Positions 1 through 11,379 of a DNA stretch of 64,000 nucleotides are shown here, in pieces; the stretch's first letter is position 1, and each line of letters opens with the position of its first letter. The stretch comes from Megaleporinus macrocephalus (taxonomy: Eukaryota; Chordata; Actinopteri; Characiformes; Anostomidae). The position numbers and the translations under genes were made by a program. The stretch is taken from positions 38,422,324 through 38,486,323 of the forward strand of contig CM038725.1 in the NCBI GenBank assembly GCA_021613375.1, given 5' to 3'. The notes under the pieces are model-generated. The model made no database searches, was not told where the DNA came from, and saw only the letters and a list, made by a program, of their open reading frames with translations.

Positions 1-1490
1 CCGACCAACACCTCCCACACCTCCCGAACCAACACCTCCCACACCTCCCGAACCAACACCTCCCACACCTCCTGAACCAACACCTCCCACACCTCCCGAC
101 CAACACCTCCCACACCTCCCGAACCAACACCTCCCACACCTCCCGAACCAACACCTCCCACACCTCCTGAACCAACACCTCCCACACCTCCCGACCAACA
201 CCTCCCACACCTCCCGAACCAACACCTCCCACACCTCCCGAACCAACACCTCCCAACCAACACCTCCCACACCTCCCAACCAACACCTCCCACACCTCCC
301 GACCAACACCTCCCACACCTCCCGAACCAACACCTCCCACACCTCCCGACCAACCCTGCCACCCATGTCCCCGAACCAACCCTGCCTCCCACACCTCCCG
401 ACCAACCCTGCCTCCCACACCTCCCGACCAACCCTGCCTCCCACACCTCCCGACCAACACCTCCCACACCTCCCGACCAACACCTCCCACACCTCCCGAC
501 CAACACCTCCCACACCTCCCGACCAACACCTCCCACACCTCCCGACCAACCCTGCCACCCATGTCCCCGAACCAACCCTGCCTCCCACACCTCCCGACCA
601 ACCCTGCCTCCCACACCTCCCGACCAACACCTCCCACACCTCCCGACCAACACCTCCCACACCTCCCGACCAACACCTCCCACACCTCCCGACCAACACC
701 TCCCGACCAACCCTGCCTCCCACACCTCCCGAACCAACACCTCCCACACCTCCCGAACCAACACCTCCCACACCTCCTGACCAACACCTCCCACACCTCC
801 CGACCAACACCTCCCACACCTCCCGACCAACCCTGCCTCCCACACCTCCCGAACCAACACCTCCCACACCTCCCGACCAACACCTCCCACACCTCCCGAA
901 CCCACACCTCCCACACCTCCCGAACCAACACCTCCCACACCTCCCGACCAACACCTCCCACACCTCCCGACCATACCTCCCACACCTCCCGACCAACCCT
1001 GCCTCCCACACCTCCCGACCAACCCTGCCTCCCACACCTCCCGACCAACACCTCCCACACCTCCCGACCAACCCTGCCTCCCACACCTCCCGAACCAACA
1101 CCTCCCACACCTCCCGACCAACCCTGCCTCCCACACCTCCCGACCAACCCTGCCTCCCACACCTCCCGACCAACCCTGCCTCCCACACCTCCCGACCAAC
1201 CCTGCCTCCCACACCTCCCGACCAACCCTGCCTCCCACACCTCCCGAACCAACACCTCCCACACCTCCCGACCAACACCTCCCACACCTCCCAACCAACC
1301 CTGCCTCCCACACCTCCCGAACCAACACCTCCCGACCAACACCTCCCACACCTCCCGAACCAACACCTCCCACACCTCCCGACCAACCCACACCTCCCGA
1401 CCAACCCTCCCGCCCACGTCCCCGAACCAACAGTGCCTCCCACGTTTCCTGACGAACCCTGCCACCCCCATCCCCGCCAGCCCTGCCACA
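1..1490 (+). repeat. 23/24-bp C-rich minisatellite in a paip1 intron
   Basis: More than 60 head-to-tail units built on CAACACCTCCCACACCTCCC; units with GACC are 23 bp and units with GAACC 24 bp. A variant with CCCTGCCTCC is interspersed. The array continues past the left edge. The plus strand has almost no runs of G; the minus strand is rich in GGG tracts. Because it lacks stops, it gives false proline-rich open frames. Confidence 0.95.
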
Positions 1491-1624
1491 TTGACTGATC
1501 GACCAGTCTTTATAAAGAACTTTGGTTATCAGTTTATAAAAGAAAGCTAATTTTTCACTTCATTCAGGTTTAAACTCTACTGTAAACTCGAGTGAAATAA
1601 AACCTGATTTAATTTCTGTTCCAG

Positions 1625-1750
1625 GTGAAAAGTTCGAAGGGTCCTCCGACTCGCGCGACAGTCCTGCTGGTGGCGCTGAAGGAGCTGATGGATACGCTGT
1701 TCTCAAAGCCCACGGACGCTAACATCATCTGCGCCGTCAAACTGCTGAAG
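1625..1750 (+). CDS. paip1: paip1 coding exon (first in window)
   Basis: 42 whole codons, VKSSKGPP to AVKLLK, between ctgttccag and the donor gtaaga. Phase 0 at both ends. Part of the MIF4G-like helical repeat region. Confidence 0.93.
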
Positions 1751-3044
1751 GTAAGAACACCTGCCGCTGGGTTCAGGAGGGAGTTCACCTCCAGGTAGAT
1801 TCGGTTTCTGCAGACCTCTAGACCGGGGGTCTCAGTAACACCTGCTGTGGTACGATATTCTCACCGTACTCGACTCTGCCTTTTTAAGGGTAATAGCTGT
1901 TGCCATTGGTGCATTAAAGAGCCATAACATGGAAAACTGAACCCCCCAACCCCCCCACCAGTCACACCCCAGTCTGTACTCTATAGAACATACAGTCTGT
2001 ACAGCACATACAGTCTGTGCTACCCATCCAGACCCTGCAATCTATACAGCACATACATTCCATACAATCTGTATAGTCTATACAGCACATACAGTACATA
2101 CATTCCATATAGACCGTACAGTCCATACAACCTATACAGTCTCTGAAGTCTATACAGCCTATACATTCCATACAGTCTATATAGTCTATACAGCACATAC
2201 AGTACATATAGCCCCTATATTGTCCATATAGACTGTACAGTCCGTACAACCCATACAGTCTTTGCAGCCTATACAGCCCTTACAGCATGTGCATTCCATT
2301 CCGTCAATACAGTCTGTACAGCTCATTCAGTACATACATTCCATTCAGTCTACATAGTCTGTATAGTCTATACAACACATACATTCCATACAGTCTATGT
2401 AGTATATACAGCACATACAGTACATACAGCCCATATAGACGGTACAGTCTGTACAACCCATACAGTCTTTGCAGTCTATACAGCCCTTACAGCATGTCCA
2501 TTCTATACAGTCTACATAGTCCATACAGTCTGTATAGTCGATACACCCCTACAGTTTGTAGAGCCCTTACAGTCTATACAGTTCATACGGCACTTAAAGC
2601 CTTTATCATCCGTACAGTCCATACAGCCTTTATAGTCTGTACAGTTTATACAGCTCTCACAGTCTGTACAGCTCGTATAGTCTACATGGTCCATACAGGC
2701 TATACAGCCCATACAGTCTATACAGTTCATACGGCCTATACAGTCTATACACTCCATGCATCCTTTAAGTGCAGATGATTTCATTGGGTTGTGTTTATGT
2801 TCTAGCTAACCGGCTCGGTTCTGGAGGACTCATGGAAGCAGAGTGGAGATCACCACATGGACATGATCATCCAGAGGACTGAGAACATCGTGCTGGACAC
2901 CGAGTGCAGCAGGTCTTTAATGGTTTATGATCTTTAATTGTTACAGTAGTGCATCTTCTGCTCCACCTTAGATGATCCTGACTGCACTGTAGCCTACCTG
3001 CAGCAGCTCTTAGTGGGTGTTTGTGTGAGTGTGAGTATATATAA

Positions 3045-3087
<43 letters not shown>

Positions 3088-6000
3088 TTGTGTGTGTGTG
3101 TTAGGGATGTGAAGCGGATGCTCCTGCAGTTGGTGAAGTTGAGGTCCAGTAACTGGGGCAGAGTTCACTCAGCAGCACAGTTCAGTGAAGCTACGCCGGA
3201 CAACGACCCCAACTACTACATGGTACGAATAAACAACAACAACAACAACACAACCACACAAACAAACATTAACAGTAACTGAACCTGCAGTCAGTGTAAA
3301 CTCATACAGTGGTTACAGTGCGTGTTATTGGACAGTACAGTCAGTATGTTGGGGTAACCAGGTGTGCAGGTGATACAGGTACAGTTATATCTCCTGATGT
3401 TCATCATGAAGCTCTCACAGGAGATGAAGATCAGCTGTCGAGTTTAGAAAACACAGCAAAGTTAAACTCTACTAAACTGGAAATACAGGTTTTTCTGTGG
3501 ACTGGAATAGTCTGTAGAGTATCTGATACACATGCTATGTGGTGTGTTGTTAATGATGTTGTTGATGATGATGATGTTGTTGATTATGGTGATGATAATG
3601 ATGATGATGAGGGTGATGATGATGATTGTCTCTCCGTCTCTCAGAACGAGCCCACCTTCTACACTGCAGATGGAACTCCGTTCACAGCTGCAGATCCAGG
3701 TGTGTGTTCTCTGCCGGCGCTGTACCTCCTGACGTGGGTCGTACTGAGTATTGAATACTGAGTACTGAGTACTGAGTTATGATGAGGTGTTTAAAACAGA
3801 ACGTTTACCAACCAGTTTACTCCTGAACACATCGGTGTGAAATTGAACTGACTCGTTCCTGAACACAGAAATTCTTTTAGAATCAAACTGAAAATGAGTC
3901 CTGATTCAAACAAGTCAGCTCAGCAAGTGTTCACATTAGATATATATGTTTATCCATATGCTATTATTTTTATTTATTTATTCATTATTTGGGAGTCATT
4001 TGCACCACAGTGAACCAAACGAACGAGTCGAAAGTGTTAGTGTAAGAAGATCTGCTCTCAGAACAGACACAGGGAGGTTAGATGAGCTGCTTTCTGTTGT
4101 GGAGAAGTGAAAGTGGAGAGTTTCTCCTCCTGCAGGAGCTCCTGACGCTCTCTGAGCGCTCTAGTTACAGAGACACGGCCGGCCCGTCAGCTGTGACTGG
4201 TGGAGTGGGTTTGTGTTGTGGTGAACAAAACTGAATGGTGTGAATAAAGTAATAATAATAATAATAATAATAATAATAGTAATAATTATAAGAATAGTAG
4301 TAGTAGTAGTAGTAGTAATGTTAATATTAATATAGTAGTAGTAAGGTTAATAGTAATAATAATAGTAGTAGTAATGTTTACAGTAATAATAGTAGTAATG
4401 TTAATTGTAATAATAGTAGTAGTAATGTTTACAGTAATAATAGTAGTAGTAATGTTTACAGTAATAATAGTAGTCATGTTACTAGTAATAATAGTAGTAG
4501 TAATGTTTACAGTAATAATAGTAGTAGTAGTAACGTTTACAGTAATAATAGTAGTAGTAATGTTAATAGTAAAAATAGTAGTAGTAATGTTTACAGTAAT
4601 AATAGAAGTAGTAATGTTAATAGTAGTAGTAACGTTTACAGTAATAATAGTAGTAGTAATGTTAATAGTAATAATAGTAGTAGTAATGTTTACAGTAATA
4701 ATAGTAGTAGTAATGTTAATAGTAATAATAGTAGTAGTAATGTTAATAGTAGTAGTAATGTTAATAGTAATAATAGTAGTAGTAATGTTAATAGTAATAA
4801 TAGTAGTAGTAATGTTTACAGTAATAATAGTAGTAGTAATGTTAATAGTAATAATAGTAGGAGTAGTAATAATAGTAGTAGTAATGTTTACAGTAATAAT
4901 AGTAGTAGTAATGTTAATAGTAATAATAGTAGTAGTAATGTTTACAGTAATAAGATTAGTAGTAATGTTAATAGAAATAGTAGTAATGTTAATAGTAATA
5001 ATAGTAGTAGTACTAATGTTTACAGTAATAATAGTAGTAGTAATGTTAATAGTAATAATAGTAGGAGTAGTAATAATAGTAGTAGTAATGTTAATAGTAA
5101 TAATAGTAGTAGTAGTAATGTTTACAGTAATAATAGTAGTAGTAATGTTAATAGTAATAATAGTAGTAGTAATGTTTACAGTAATAAGATTAGTAGTAAT
5201 GTTAATAGTAATAGTAGTAATGTTAATAGTAATAATAGTAGTAGTACTAATGTTTACAGTAATAATAGTAGTAGTAATGTTAATAGTAAAAATAGTAGGA
5301 GTAGTAATAATTGTAGTAGTAGTAGTAATGTTAATAGTAATAATAGTAGTAGTAATGTTTCCAGTAATATAAGTAGGAGTAGTAATGTTAATAATAGTAG
5401 TAGTAGTAGTAAAGTTAATAATAATAATAATAATAGTAGTAGTAGTAGTAATGTTTACAGTAATAATAGTAGGAGTAGTAATGTTAATAGTAATAGTAGT
5501 AGTAGTAATGTTTACAGTAATAATAGTAGTAGTAATGTTAATAGTAATAATAGTAGTAGTAATGTTTACAGTAATAATAGTAGTAGTAATTTTAATTGTA
5601 TTAATAGTAGGAGTAGTAATAATAGTAGTAGTAATGTTAATAGTAATAGTAGTAATGTTTACAGTAATAATAGTAGTAGTAATGTTTACAGTAATAATAG
5701 TAGGAGTAGTAATGTTTATAGTAATAGTAGTAATGTTAATAGTAATAATAGTAGTAGTAATGTTAATAGTAATAATAGTAGTAGTAATGTTAATAGTAAT
5801 AATAGTAATGTTAATAGTAATAATAGTAGTAATGTTTACAGTAATAATAGTAGTAGTAATGTTAATAGTAATAGTAGTAATGTTAATAGTAATAATAGTA
5901 GTAGTAATGTTTACAGTAATAATAGTAGTAGTAATGTTAATAGTAATAGTAGTAATGTTAATAGTAATAATAGTAGTAGTAATGTTTACAGTAATAATAG

Positions 6001-7879
6001 TAGTAGTAATGTTTATAGTAATAGTAGTAATGTTAATAGTAGTAGTAGTAATGTTAATAGTAATAATAGTAGTAGTAATGTTTACAGTAATAATAGTAGT
6101 AGTAATGTTTATAGTAATAGTAGTAATGTTAATAGTAGTAGTAGCAGTAATGTTAATAGTAGTAGTAATAGTAATGTTAATAGTAATAATATTAGTAATG
6201 ATAAAAGTAATTATAATGATAATAATTTGTGACTGTGTTGGTTCCACAGAGTACTCGGAGAAGTACCAGGAGATCCTGGACCGCGAGGACTATTTCCCAG
6301 AGGAGTTCGAGGAAAATGGGAATGAGTTGTGAGTTGAAGCTGCAGTCTGCTTTTGGGTGATGTGGGGCCGCGTTAGGTGTGTTGTTCGCTGACCTGTGTG
6401 ACCCGGCTGACCTGTCCACCTCTATTCACGTCCTGTCCCTCTGATTGTCCTGTACGCGATGAGGTCAGCAGGGCTGTGAGTGATGAGTCAGCGAGAGCTT
6501 TAGGACTTTAGGACAGCAGCACTCATTCACGTCCCCTCAGCCTGCTGTAACCAGCTGTGACTAGGGGCGTGTTTAAAAAATCGATTTTTCGATTCAAATC
6601 GATCTTCATTTGAATAATCTGATATCGATTCGAAATTCTTATTGCTTCTCTGGCCTCCTCCCTTTTGGTTAGCTGAGCTGAAGTTCTAACACAAAGGCAG
6701 AAGAAACAAGCGCTTGAAAGTGGGCGTGGCCAAAAAACACTAACGTTTTTAGTAATGGTAGGTTGAGTGTTCCTTGTACATTTACCACATTAGTTCTCTG
6801 AAAATCTCTTTTCATATTAAAACAAAACATATTATTGTAACTGAAATATCCCTAAATGAATCCATATTGAATTGAATTGAATCGAATCAGAAATCGAATT
6901 GAATCGGGACCTTGTGAATCGTGATCGAATCAATCCAGGAAATCAGTGGCGATACCCAGCCCTAGCTGTGACCAGCAGGGGGAGACAGGACTCCTCTCAC
7001 TGTGTCCTGAACACTTTCTCAGCTCCCTAACGTTACTCCAATAGTGTAACAGAGAGAGACTACAGAGTTGTGAAACAGTCTACAGAGTCTGAAACTCAGT
7101 TTGTGCGTATAAATCAGGTTCTGTTGCCTTTTGATTAATTGGTTTTGCTATAGTTTAGTCTACTGAACATATTTTGTGTACTTTCAGCAGAAATTCTATG
7201 TACTTTCAAATTTAATATTAACTTTATTATATACTTTACTCTTTAATATTTACTTTCAACTTTTATATACTTTCAGCTTTATTATATACTTTACCCTTTA
7301 ATACTTTCAACTTTTATGTACTTTCAACTTTATTATATACTTTACACTTCATTATATACTTTTTGTTTACTTTAAATTTTAATATATATTTTAAACTTTG
7401 TTGTATATTTTAAACTTTGTTTTATACTTTAAACTTTATTGTATATTTTAAACTTTATTATATACTTAACCTTATTGTATATTTTAAACTTTATTGTATA
7501 TTTTAAACTTTATTATGTACTTAACCTTATTATATATTTTAAACTTTATTGAATATTTTGAACTTTATTATATACTTAACCTTATTGTATATTTTAAACT
7601 TTATTGTATATTTTAAACTTTATTGTATATTTTAAACTTTATTGTATATTTTAAACTTTATTGTATATTTTAAACTTTATTGAGTACTTTTACTGTTATT
7701 TGATTACATGCGTCATTGCTTTATTAGTATTATTATCTGTAGGTAAGAAGGTTATTCTTCAGCTGAACTGCTGCTTTTCCGTCTGCAGGCTCGACCTCGA
7801 TGAGGACGAGATGGATCCTGAGATCGAGGAAGCGTTCGAGAAGTTCTGCCTGGAGTCGGAGAGGAAAAGGAAACCGTAG
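1625..7879 (+). CDS. paip1: Paip1, C-terminal 191 residues (six exons; 5' part outside window)
   Basis: Exons 1625-1750, 2806-2912, 3105-3222, 3645-3699, 6250-6328 and 7789-7879 join in frame to a TAG at 7877-7879. The product matches the C-terminal part of Paip1: the end of the MIF4G-like domain (ICAVKLLK, LTGSVLED, RSSNWGRVH), the linker NEPTFYTADGTPFTAADP, and the acidic C-terminal poly(A)-binding-protein site ending MDPEIEEAFEKFCLESERKR. Known role: Paip1 binds PABP and eIF4A/eIF3 and stimulates cap-dependent translation in the cytoplasm. Human Paip1 is about 479 residues, so the N-terminal part, with the PAM2 motif and most of MIF4G, should lie left of position 1. All seen junctions are GT-AG with consistent phases and no frame breaks, so the gene looks intact. 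Every larger intron is filled with tandem repeats. Identification rests on remembered family sequence, not a search. Confidence 0.95.
1751..1960 (+). other. Non-repetitive intron sequence
   Basis: Unique-looking intron start after the donor at 1751. I see no gene or element in it. Confidence 0.6.
1970..2770 (+). repeat. Degenerate TACAGTCTATACAGC repeat in paip1 intron
   Basis: Irregular 9-10-bp and longer units around tacagtctatacag/cccatacag. There is more divergence between copies than in the other arrays, suggesting an older repeat. A larger block around 2100-2300 recurs with changes at about 2340-2480. No coding sense on either strand. Confidence 0.85.
2806..2912 (+). CDS. paip1: paip1 coding exon
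   Basis: Starts LTGSVLEDSW after ttctag and ends in phase 2 inside the Arg of TECSR. The donor gtcttt is weak, but the phase fits the next exon exactly. Confidence 0.92.
3045..3103 (+). repeat. TG/TA microsatellite at a 3' splice site
   Basis: (TG)n 3045-3071, (TA)n to about 3087 and (TG)n 3090-3101 run directly into the ttag acceptor of the next paip1 exon. Confidence 0.95.
3105..3222 (+). CDS. paip1: paip1 coding exon
   Basis: Encodes DVKRMLLQLVKLRSSNWGRV onward to DPNYYM. The acceptor is a TG repeat ending ttag, without an ordinary pyrimidine tract. Donor gtacga is followed by an AAC repeat. Confidence 0.93.
3223..3644 (+). repeat. Intron with AAC and GAT/GTT triplet tracts
   Basis: An AAC tract lies at about 3230-3255 and a GATGAT/GTTGAT tract at about 3550-3628, with unremarkable unique sequence between. 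Nothing else is seen. Confidence 0.75.
3645..3699 (+). CDS. paip1: paip1 coding exon
   Basis: Encodes NEPTFYTADGTPFTAADP, one of the best conserved Paip1 stretches. Acceptor gtctctcag, donor gtgtgt, exits in phase 1. Confidence 0.94.
4246..6225 (+). repeat. TAA/TAG-triplet minisatellite with GTTTACAG core
   Basis: About 2 kb of units of roughly 24-30 bp such as GTTTACAGTAATAATAGTAG alternating with GTTAATAGTAATAATAGTAG. The unit length is mostly a multiple of three, so both strands show long stop-free frames (Ile/Thr-rich on minus, Val/Ile-rich on plus) that are not genes. The unique stretch 3700-4245 before it shows no feature. Confidence 0.95.
6250..6328 (+). CDS. paip1: paip1 coding exon
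   Basis: Encodes EYSEKYQEILDREDYFPEEF and then EENGNEL, the acidic linker before the C-terminal PABP-binding site. Acceptor ttccacag, donor gtgagt. It follows directly on a 2-kb triplet array. Confidence 0.93.
6562..6964. mobile_element. Probable hAT-type MITE (403 bp) with 8-bp target duplication
   Basis: The element starts TAGGGGCGTG and ends ACCCAGCCCTA, giving short imperfect inverted ends (TAGGG at each). It is flanked by an exact 8-bp direct repeat GCTGTGAC at 6554-6561 and 6965-6972, the duplication size typical of hAT transposons. The interior is rich in ATCGATT/GAATCGA and has no transposase reading frame, so it is non-autonomous. It lies in the last paip1 intron. Confidence 0.85.
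7190..7690 (+). repeat. 18-bp AT-rich minisatellite in last paip1 intron
   Basis: Units around TTTTAAACTTTATTGTATA, about 18-19 bp, degenerating leftward into TATATACTTTACTCTTTA-like sequence. Confidence 0.9.
7789..7879 (+). CDS. paip1: paip1 terminal coding exon
   Basis: Completes Leu and encodes LDLDEDEMDPEIEEAFEKF then CLESERKRKP and TAG. This is the C-terminal PABP-binding segment. Acceptor gtctgcag. Confidence 0.95.
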
Positions 7880-8575
7880 GATCGGCAGACGGGGGCCGCC
7901 TGACGTCTCCAGACCGGACGCCAAGAGAAACCGAGTTTTATTAGATTTTATTTTAGACCGTTTCAGTACGTAAACCAGCACCTCCAGCTTCTGGGGTTCT
8001 CCCGGACCCTCCATCAGAAGGCAGTCGCCGCCGGACGGGTCCTGGTTTGCTCTGATTCTCTCTCCCTGTTTGGTTTGCGGTGGGTTCTTATTTCTTCAGT
8101 CTGAGAAGCTGAGTAGGGTGTTCTGATATGGAGCTAGCCGCTTTAGCCGAGGACGTAAGAGCTGCTCGTTTGGTACTCCAGAAAAAAAATCATACAAGAT
8201 ATAAAAAAAAAAAAAAAAAGATAAAAGGGAGAAAAAGATCAGTTTTTTCTGAATTTACCACAACAGCGTGTTGGTGAGCTTGTTTTTCTTTTAGGTTCTT
8301 CCTCCTTCAGGTCCACTTTGGACCTTTTTAAAAGTTTTACAGGTTTGATGCACTTCTGGAAGCCTCCGCCGCCAGCCTGGTCTGAATCCCCAAATACGAT
8401 GTCCGGTTCGAGCCGGTGGGAGGAGATGGATTCAGGACCACTGTGACATTCAGCACTGTTCACATCGCCCTCCCCCCCGCCGCCCCGCCCAGAGGAAACC
8501 TTTATTTTATTATAGTATTGTAAATATTATTTACAGCATTGTTTGCCTGCAATAAATCTTTATAACTCAACATCT
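7880..8575 (+). other. paip1: paip1 3' UTR
   Basis: Non-repetitive sequence from the TAG to just after an AATAAA at 8551-8556, followed by a T/GT-rich stretch (about 8572-8588) expected of a poly(A) site. An internal A-rich run lies at about 8180-8222. The exact cleavage site is not visible. Confidence 0.75.
8551..8556 (+). terminator. Polyadenylation signal AATAAA of paip1
   Basis: Canonical hexamer about 670 bp past the stop with a U-rich element downstream. It is the only AATAAA seen in this 3' region. Confidence 0.75.
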
Positions 8576-8589
8576 GTTCTCTTTTATTC

Positions 8590-9060
8590 CTTCATCACTC
8601 GCTCACTCCAGTTTGGCAGCCTCATGAGTGTGTCTAAACAGTGGACAACAGTATAAAGACTGAAGTTTGTTTCTCACTCGCTCGCTCACATTAGGCAGTA
8701 TGAAGAGTGTATTAGTGGTGCTCATGTGTGTCTCCCAGTTCGTTAATGGTTTTACACTACGCCTCCACAGTTTGCTGACAGACTTTCTGCAGTTTGGTCT
8801 CGCCTGTGATCTTCGCTCTACCCTCCACTGCCGTGGGTGACGCCAGTTTCAGCCTCGTCCTCTCACAAGCCTGATTATAAGAACATGTGTGTGTAGCTGC
8901 TTTGCCACTATTGAGTATGTGTATATTCAGGAACTGTTTGTGTGTATCAGTGAAATGTTAGTGGAATGTTGATAAAACGTAACGTCACACTGTTCGCCAA
9001 AGCCGGTGTCGTCTCTGGAAGTCCCTTACCCCGTAGTGCTGTTCTGAACAGCTACATCCA
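8590..9060 (+). other. Unique intergenic sequence between paip1 and c5orf34
   Basis: No open frame, RNA gene or repeat that I can support. Confidence 0.5.
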
Positions 9061-9066
9061 GATCTA

Positions 9067-9495
9067 CACCCCACCCTAACCCTAACCCAACCCTAACCTA
9101 ACCTTAACCTTAACCTAACCCTAACCCAACCCTAACCTAACCTTAACCTTAACCCGACCCAACCCTAACCTAACCTTAACCTAACCCTAACCTAACCTTA
9201 ACCTAACCCTAACCCAACCCTAACCCTAACCTAACCTTAACCTAACCCTAACCCAACCTTAACCTAACCCTAACCCAACCCTAACCCAACCCTAACCCTA
9301 ACCCTAACCTAACCCTAACCCAACCCTAACCTAACCTTAACCTTAACCTAACCCTAACCCAACCCTAACCTAACCTTAACCTTAACCCGACCCAACCCTA
9401 ACCCTAACCTAACCTTAACCTAACCCTAACCTAACCTTAACCTAACCTTAACCCAACCCTAACCCAACCCTAACCTAACCTTAACCCTAACCTTT
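9067..9495 (+). repeat. Interstitial telomere-like array
   Basis: About 430 bp of CCCTAA-type repeats mixed with CCCAA, CCTAA and CTTAA variants (ccctaaccctaacccaac). The C-rich strand of the vertebrate telomere repeat is on the plus strand. It lies between two genes, so it is interstitial. A block ending in cttaacccgacccaaccct occurs twice (about 9152 and 9381), showing internal duplication. Confidence 0.92.
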
Positions 9496-9554
9496 AACCT
9501 CCCTGTATTATACTCAGTGTACACTCCCACTGCAGTAATGAACCAGCTACTGAC

Positions 9555-9765
9555 CATGGTGATGATGATGACAATGATAATGATGGTGGTGGTGGTGAGA
9601 ATGGTAATGATGATGGTGATTGTAGTGGTGATAATGAAAGTGATGGTGGTGATGATGGTGATGATGGTGGTGATGATGACGATGATAATAATGATGGTCT
9701 TGGTGATGATGATGTGGTGGTGATGATAATGATGATGATGGTGGTGGTGATGATGATGGTATACT
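9555..9765 (+). repeat. GAT/GGT triplet array
   Basis: Impure GATGATGGTGGTGGTGATG tract; open frames on both strands here are repeat artefacts. Confidence 0.9.
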
Positions 9766-10109
9766 CTAGTTTTATAGGCTGCAGTTTTGGATGGACATCA
9801 TATCTGCAGTATCCCTGGAGCTGTCCAGTGTGAGACCATGAAGATGCCCACCAGGACGTAACCTCCCTAATCCCACCCAAACAGACAACCCATTTTAAAT
9901 CTACTTCTAAATTGTTTAAACAGACAAACTGTTAAATTCTCAGATAATGTAGTAAAACATGCTCCGTCTAATGAATAGAATAAAGAGTTTATTTATTATA
10001 GAGTTACTTCATTTGAGTAGTAATGTTTCCTGTGTTTTTCATTGAGGGCCACAAACACTGCAGAGAAGATAAACTTTATCACCTGTAGAAATAAAGTTCA
10101 GTAACTCAA

Positions 10110-10146
<37 letters not shown>

Positions 10147-10505
10147 CGTTATAATAATGATGATAATAATAATAATAGTTATAATAATAATAATAGTTAT
10201 AATAATAATAATAATAATAGTTATAATAATAATAATAATAGTTATAATAATAATGATAATAATAATAATAGTTATAATAATAATAATAATAGTTATAATA
10301 ATAATAATAATAATTGTTATAATAATAATAATAATAATAGTTATAATAATGATGATAATAATAATAGTTATAATAATAATAATAATAATAGTTATAATAA
10401 TAATAATAATAATAATAGTTATAATAATAATGATAATAATAATAATAGTTATAATAATAATAATAATAATAGTTATAATAATGATGATAATAATAATGAT
10501 ATAAG
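10110..10505 (+). repeat. ATA-triplet array with periodic GTTATAATAAT
   Basis: Units of about 20-27 bp, (AAT)n interrupted by agttataataataataat. It lies just upstream of the likely c5orf34 first exon. Confidence 0.92.
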
Positions 10506-10599
10506 GAGGCAGTAACGAGGAGAGGTAAACAGTGGCATTAATTATAAATAACATTAGAGCCAGTGATATGAATGCAGCTGCAGTTCCGCTCTCAGCCAC

Positions 10600-10715
10600 C
10601 GGGGGCAGCGTCACTGAACACGCGCGCTGCGGCTCTGCAGAAGAAGAAGCGGCAGCTGAACACAAACAGTTGGCGGGTTTCGGTTTAAATACAAACACCG
10701 TTTAAACTACTGCAG
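10600..10715 (+). other. Probable promoter and non-coding first exon of c5orf34
   Basis: A short GC-richer island (cgcgcgctgcggctctgcag at 10620-10639) follows the AT array. It runs into CTACTGCAG with a strong donor GTGAGG at 10716, the first copy of a donor that is then repeated. A TTGGCGGG motif lies at 10670-10677. The start site cannot be seen, so the left limit is a guess. The coding exon at 13,821 has an acceptor just before its ATG, which requires an upstream non-coding exon. Confidence 0.55.
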
Positions 10716-11226
10716 GTGAGGATTTAAACTACTGCAGGTGAGGATTTAAACTACTGCAGGTGAGGATTTAAACTACTGCAGGTGAGGATTTAAACTACTG
10801 CAGGTGAGGGTTTAAACTACTGCAGGTGAGGATTTAAACTACTGCAGGTGAGGATTTAAACTACTGCAGGTGAGGGTTTAAACTACTGCAGGTGAGGATT
10901 TAAACTACTGCAGGTGAGGATTTAAACTACTGCAGGTGAGGATTTAAACTACTGCAGGTGAGGGTTTAAACTACTGCAGGTGAGGGTTTAAACTACTGCA
11001 GGTGAGGATTTAAACTACTGCAGGTGAGGGTTTAAACTACTGCAGGTGAGGATTTAAACTACTGCAGGTGAGGATTTAAACTACTGCAGGTGAGGGTTTA
11101 AACTACTGCAGGTGAGGATTTAAACTACTGCAGGTGAGGATTTAAACTACTGCAGGTGAGGATTTAAACTACTGCAGGTGAGGATTTAAACTACTGCAGG
11201 TGAGGATTTAAACTACTGCAGGTGAC
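10701..11226 (+). repeat. 22-bp minisatellite carrying a splice donor
   Basis: About 24 head-to-tail 22-bp copies with core CTACTGCAGGTGAGGATTTA (or GGGTTTA). Each contains the perfect donor context CAG/GTGAGG. The unit has no ATG. Copies are nearly identical, which points to recent expansion or homogenisation. Confidence 0.95.
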
Positions 11227-11379
11227 AGATCAGTTACAGCTAACCCGGCAGTAACACCTGCGGCACTTAAGGTGTAGCGGACAATCCTCAGTACAAGCCG
11301 TGTATGTAGTAAAGTTAGGATTTTAGTCTAGACTAGATTTAAATCCGGTTAATGATGTTCTGAGTGTTCGAGGTGTGAA

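Noticed and set aside
365..1550. Proline/histidine-rich frames of 377 and 329 codons
   Set aside because: 23/24-bp satellite translation; the frame rotates through all three phases of the same repeat.
2287..2784. 163-codon Tyr/Ser-rich plus frame and Cys-rich minus frame
   Set aside because: Translation of the degenerate TACAGTCTATACAG repeat.
4286..6247. 653-codon Ile/Thr-rich minus frame and matching plus frames
   Set aside because: TAA/TAG triplet array read in a stop-free frame inside a paip1 intron.
9067..9495. A true chromosome end
   Set aside because: Genes lie on both sides and the repeats are degenerate, so it is interstitial.
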